Assembly (NCBI GenBank): GCA_017995875.1
Contig: JAGOIB010000078.1
Location: 1 to 7,040 of the forward strand
Direction: 5' to 3'
DNA: 7,040 nt
Origin: Saprospiraceae bacterium
GTDB taxonomy: Bacteria; Bacteroidota; Bacteroidia; Chitinophagales; Saprospiraceae
Part shown: positions 6,539-7,040 of the stretch, in pieces
How positions within the stretch are numbered: the first letter of the stretch is position 1
Layout of the letters: each line of letters opens with the position of its first letter
Made by a program: the position numbers and the translations under genes
Notes under the pieces: model-generated
Told to the model about the DNA's origin: nothing
What the model saw: only the letters and a program-made list of their open reading frames with translations
Databases searched by the model: none

Positions 6539-6934
6539 ATGAAACACGAGGAACTCACTTCCCGTATTATTGGTATTTGTATTAAGGTGCATTCCATATT
6601 GGGTCCAGGATTATTAGAATCTGTTTATGAAGAGGCGCTATGTTTCGAATTAACCAGGCAGGGTATTAGTTTCCTTCGACAACAAGGCGTTAAAGTTAAT
6701 TATGAGGATGTCCAGTTAGGGTTAGGATTCAGAGCAGATGTCATAGTAGAGAACACTATAGTCCTGGAACTTAAATCTGTGGAAGCAGTTGCACCGGTTC
6801 ATGCGAAAACGGTTATTACTTACCTTAAGTTTACAGGGATAGAGGTAGGATTGCTTATCAATTTTAATGTGGCACTCCTGAAGGATGGTATTACCCGTTT
6901 AATTAGAGACAACAACACTAAATTAACTCCGTGA
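6539..6934 (+). CDS. GxxExxY-family protein (PDDEXK_3-like nuclease fold)
   Basis: A 131-residue cytoplasmic protein with the family signature G24-LL-E27-SV-Y30 in LGPGLLESVYEEAL. The PDDEXK-like core follows: D67 in GFRADVIV, then E77-L-K79 in VLELKSVE (the D...ExK catalytic pattern), and a C-terminal TYLKFTG, GLLINFNVALLKDGITRLI. The core length is near the family's usual 125 or so. Family members I recall have QxxxY after the ExK strand; here the Gln place is T91 (TVITY, Y95 kept), so activity may be altered. The last four codons (K-L-T-P) and the TGA lie exactly inside the right-hand repeat array, so the natural end of the domain is near RLIRDNNT. The 70 bases upstream hold a T7 run but no clear promoter or Shine-Dalgarno site. 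The biochemical role of the family is not established to my knowledge; nucleic-acid cleavage is inferred from the fold. The flanking inverted arrays suggest it belongs to a repeat-bounded unit. Confidence 0.93.
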   Translation: MKHEELTSRIIGICIKVHSILGPGLLESVYEEALCFELTRQGISFLRQQGVKVNYEDVQLGLGFRADVIVENTIVLELKSVEAVAPVHAKTVITYLKFTGIEVGLLINFNVALLKDGITRLIRDNNTKLTP

Positions 6935-7040
6935 ACTCCGTGCGAAACAAACTCCGTGTCCTCCGTGCGAATTAACTCCGTGTCCTCCGTGCGAAACAAA
7001 CTCCGTGTCCTCCGTGCAAATTAACTCCGTGAACTCCGTG
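6920..7040 (-). repeat. CACGGAG tandem array, right (inverted relative to the left array; continues past the window)
   Basis: Ten exact CTCCGTG heptamers (CACGGAG on the minus strand) lie in five pairs starting at 6927, 6952, 6976, 7001 and 7025. Within each pair the starts are 9 bases apart; pairs are alternately 25 and 24 bases apart, giving a 49-base higher period. Linkers alternate between CGAAACAAA and CGAATTAA or CAAATTAA. These are the reverse complements, or nearly so, of the left array's TTTGTTTCG and GTAATTTCG. Bases 6920-6942 and 7018-7040 are identical. The final base of the window completes a heptamer, so the array probably runs on. Its first 15 bases are the last four codons and the stop of the GxxExxY gene. 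Confidence 0.95.

Noticed and set aside
6314..6592. Minus-strand open frame with a threefold 15-residue repeat (SPCSPCLLRVLRAK-like)
   Set aside because: It is the antisense translation of the 45-base tandem array, which stays open because the period is divisible by three. It overlaps the ends of two well-supported genes and resembles no protein family.
6338..7040. CRISPR array
   Set aside because: The repeated heptamers are short and separated by 2-16 bases. The linkers are themselves repeated, there are no unique spacers of 25-40 bases, and no cas gene is in the window.

Overview
The window looks like a chromosomal stretch from a member of the Bacteroidota. This rests on a type IX secretion (T9SS) C-terminal sorting domain, a DUF5686 outer-membrane protein with a carboxypeptidase-like regulatory domain, weak or absent Shine-Dalgarno sites, and matches to the Bacteroidota -7 promoter box (TAnnTTTG). 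The family or genus cannot be told from the sequence alone.

Layout. (1) Bases 1-2049, minus strand: two exported proteins read in the same direction. A serine hydrolase of the class C beta-lactamase fold with a T9SS tail (547-2049) is upstream. The N-terminal 119 residues of an unrecognised secreted protein (1-359) are downstream and cut by the window edge. (2) Bases 2050-2296: a divergent intergenic region with a REP-like hairpin, a -7 box and a six-codon mini-ORF that overlaps the next start codon. (3) Bases 2297-3680, plus strand: a CorA-family divalent-cation channel followed after 10 bases by a DinB-family putative metal-dependent protein, probably one transcript. (4) Bases 3681-3922: a candidate terminator, then two palindromes about two helical turns apart next to a perfect -7 box. 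(5) Bases 3923-6337: the DUF5686 outer-membrane protein. (6) Bases 6338-7040: a small GxxExxY-family (PDDEXK-like) gene between two arrays of the heptamer CACGGAG. The array on the left reads CACGGAG and the one on the right reads CTCCGTG, so they form a long imperfect inverted repeat around the gene.

Regions 1 to 5 look like ordinary envelope and housekeeping content. The last 700 bases are the unusual part. The left array starts on the base after the DUF5686 stop codon. The right array starts exactly at codon 128 of the GxxExxY gene and supplies its last four codons and its stop. The two arrays share both the heptamer and two alternating linkers. This suggests a repeat-bounded cassette that moves or is maintained as a unit, with a predicted nuclease-fold protein inside. 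That protein lacks the Gln of the QxxxY motif I expect in the family. Mobility and function are inferred, not shown.
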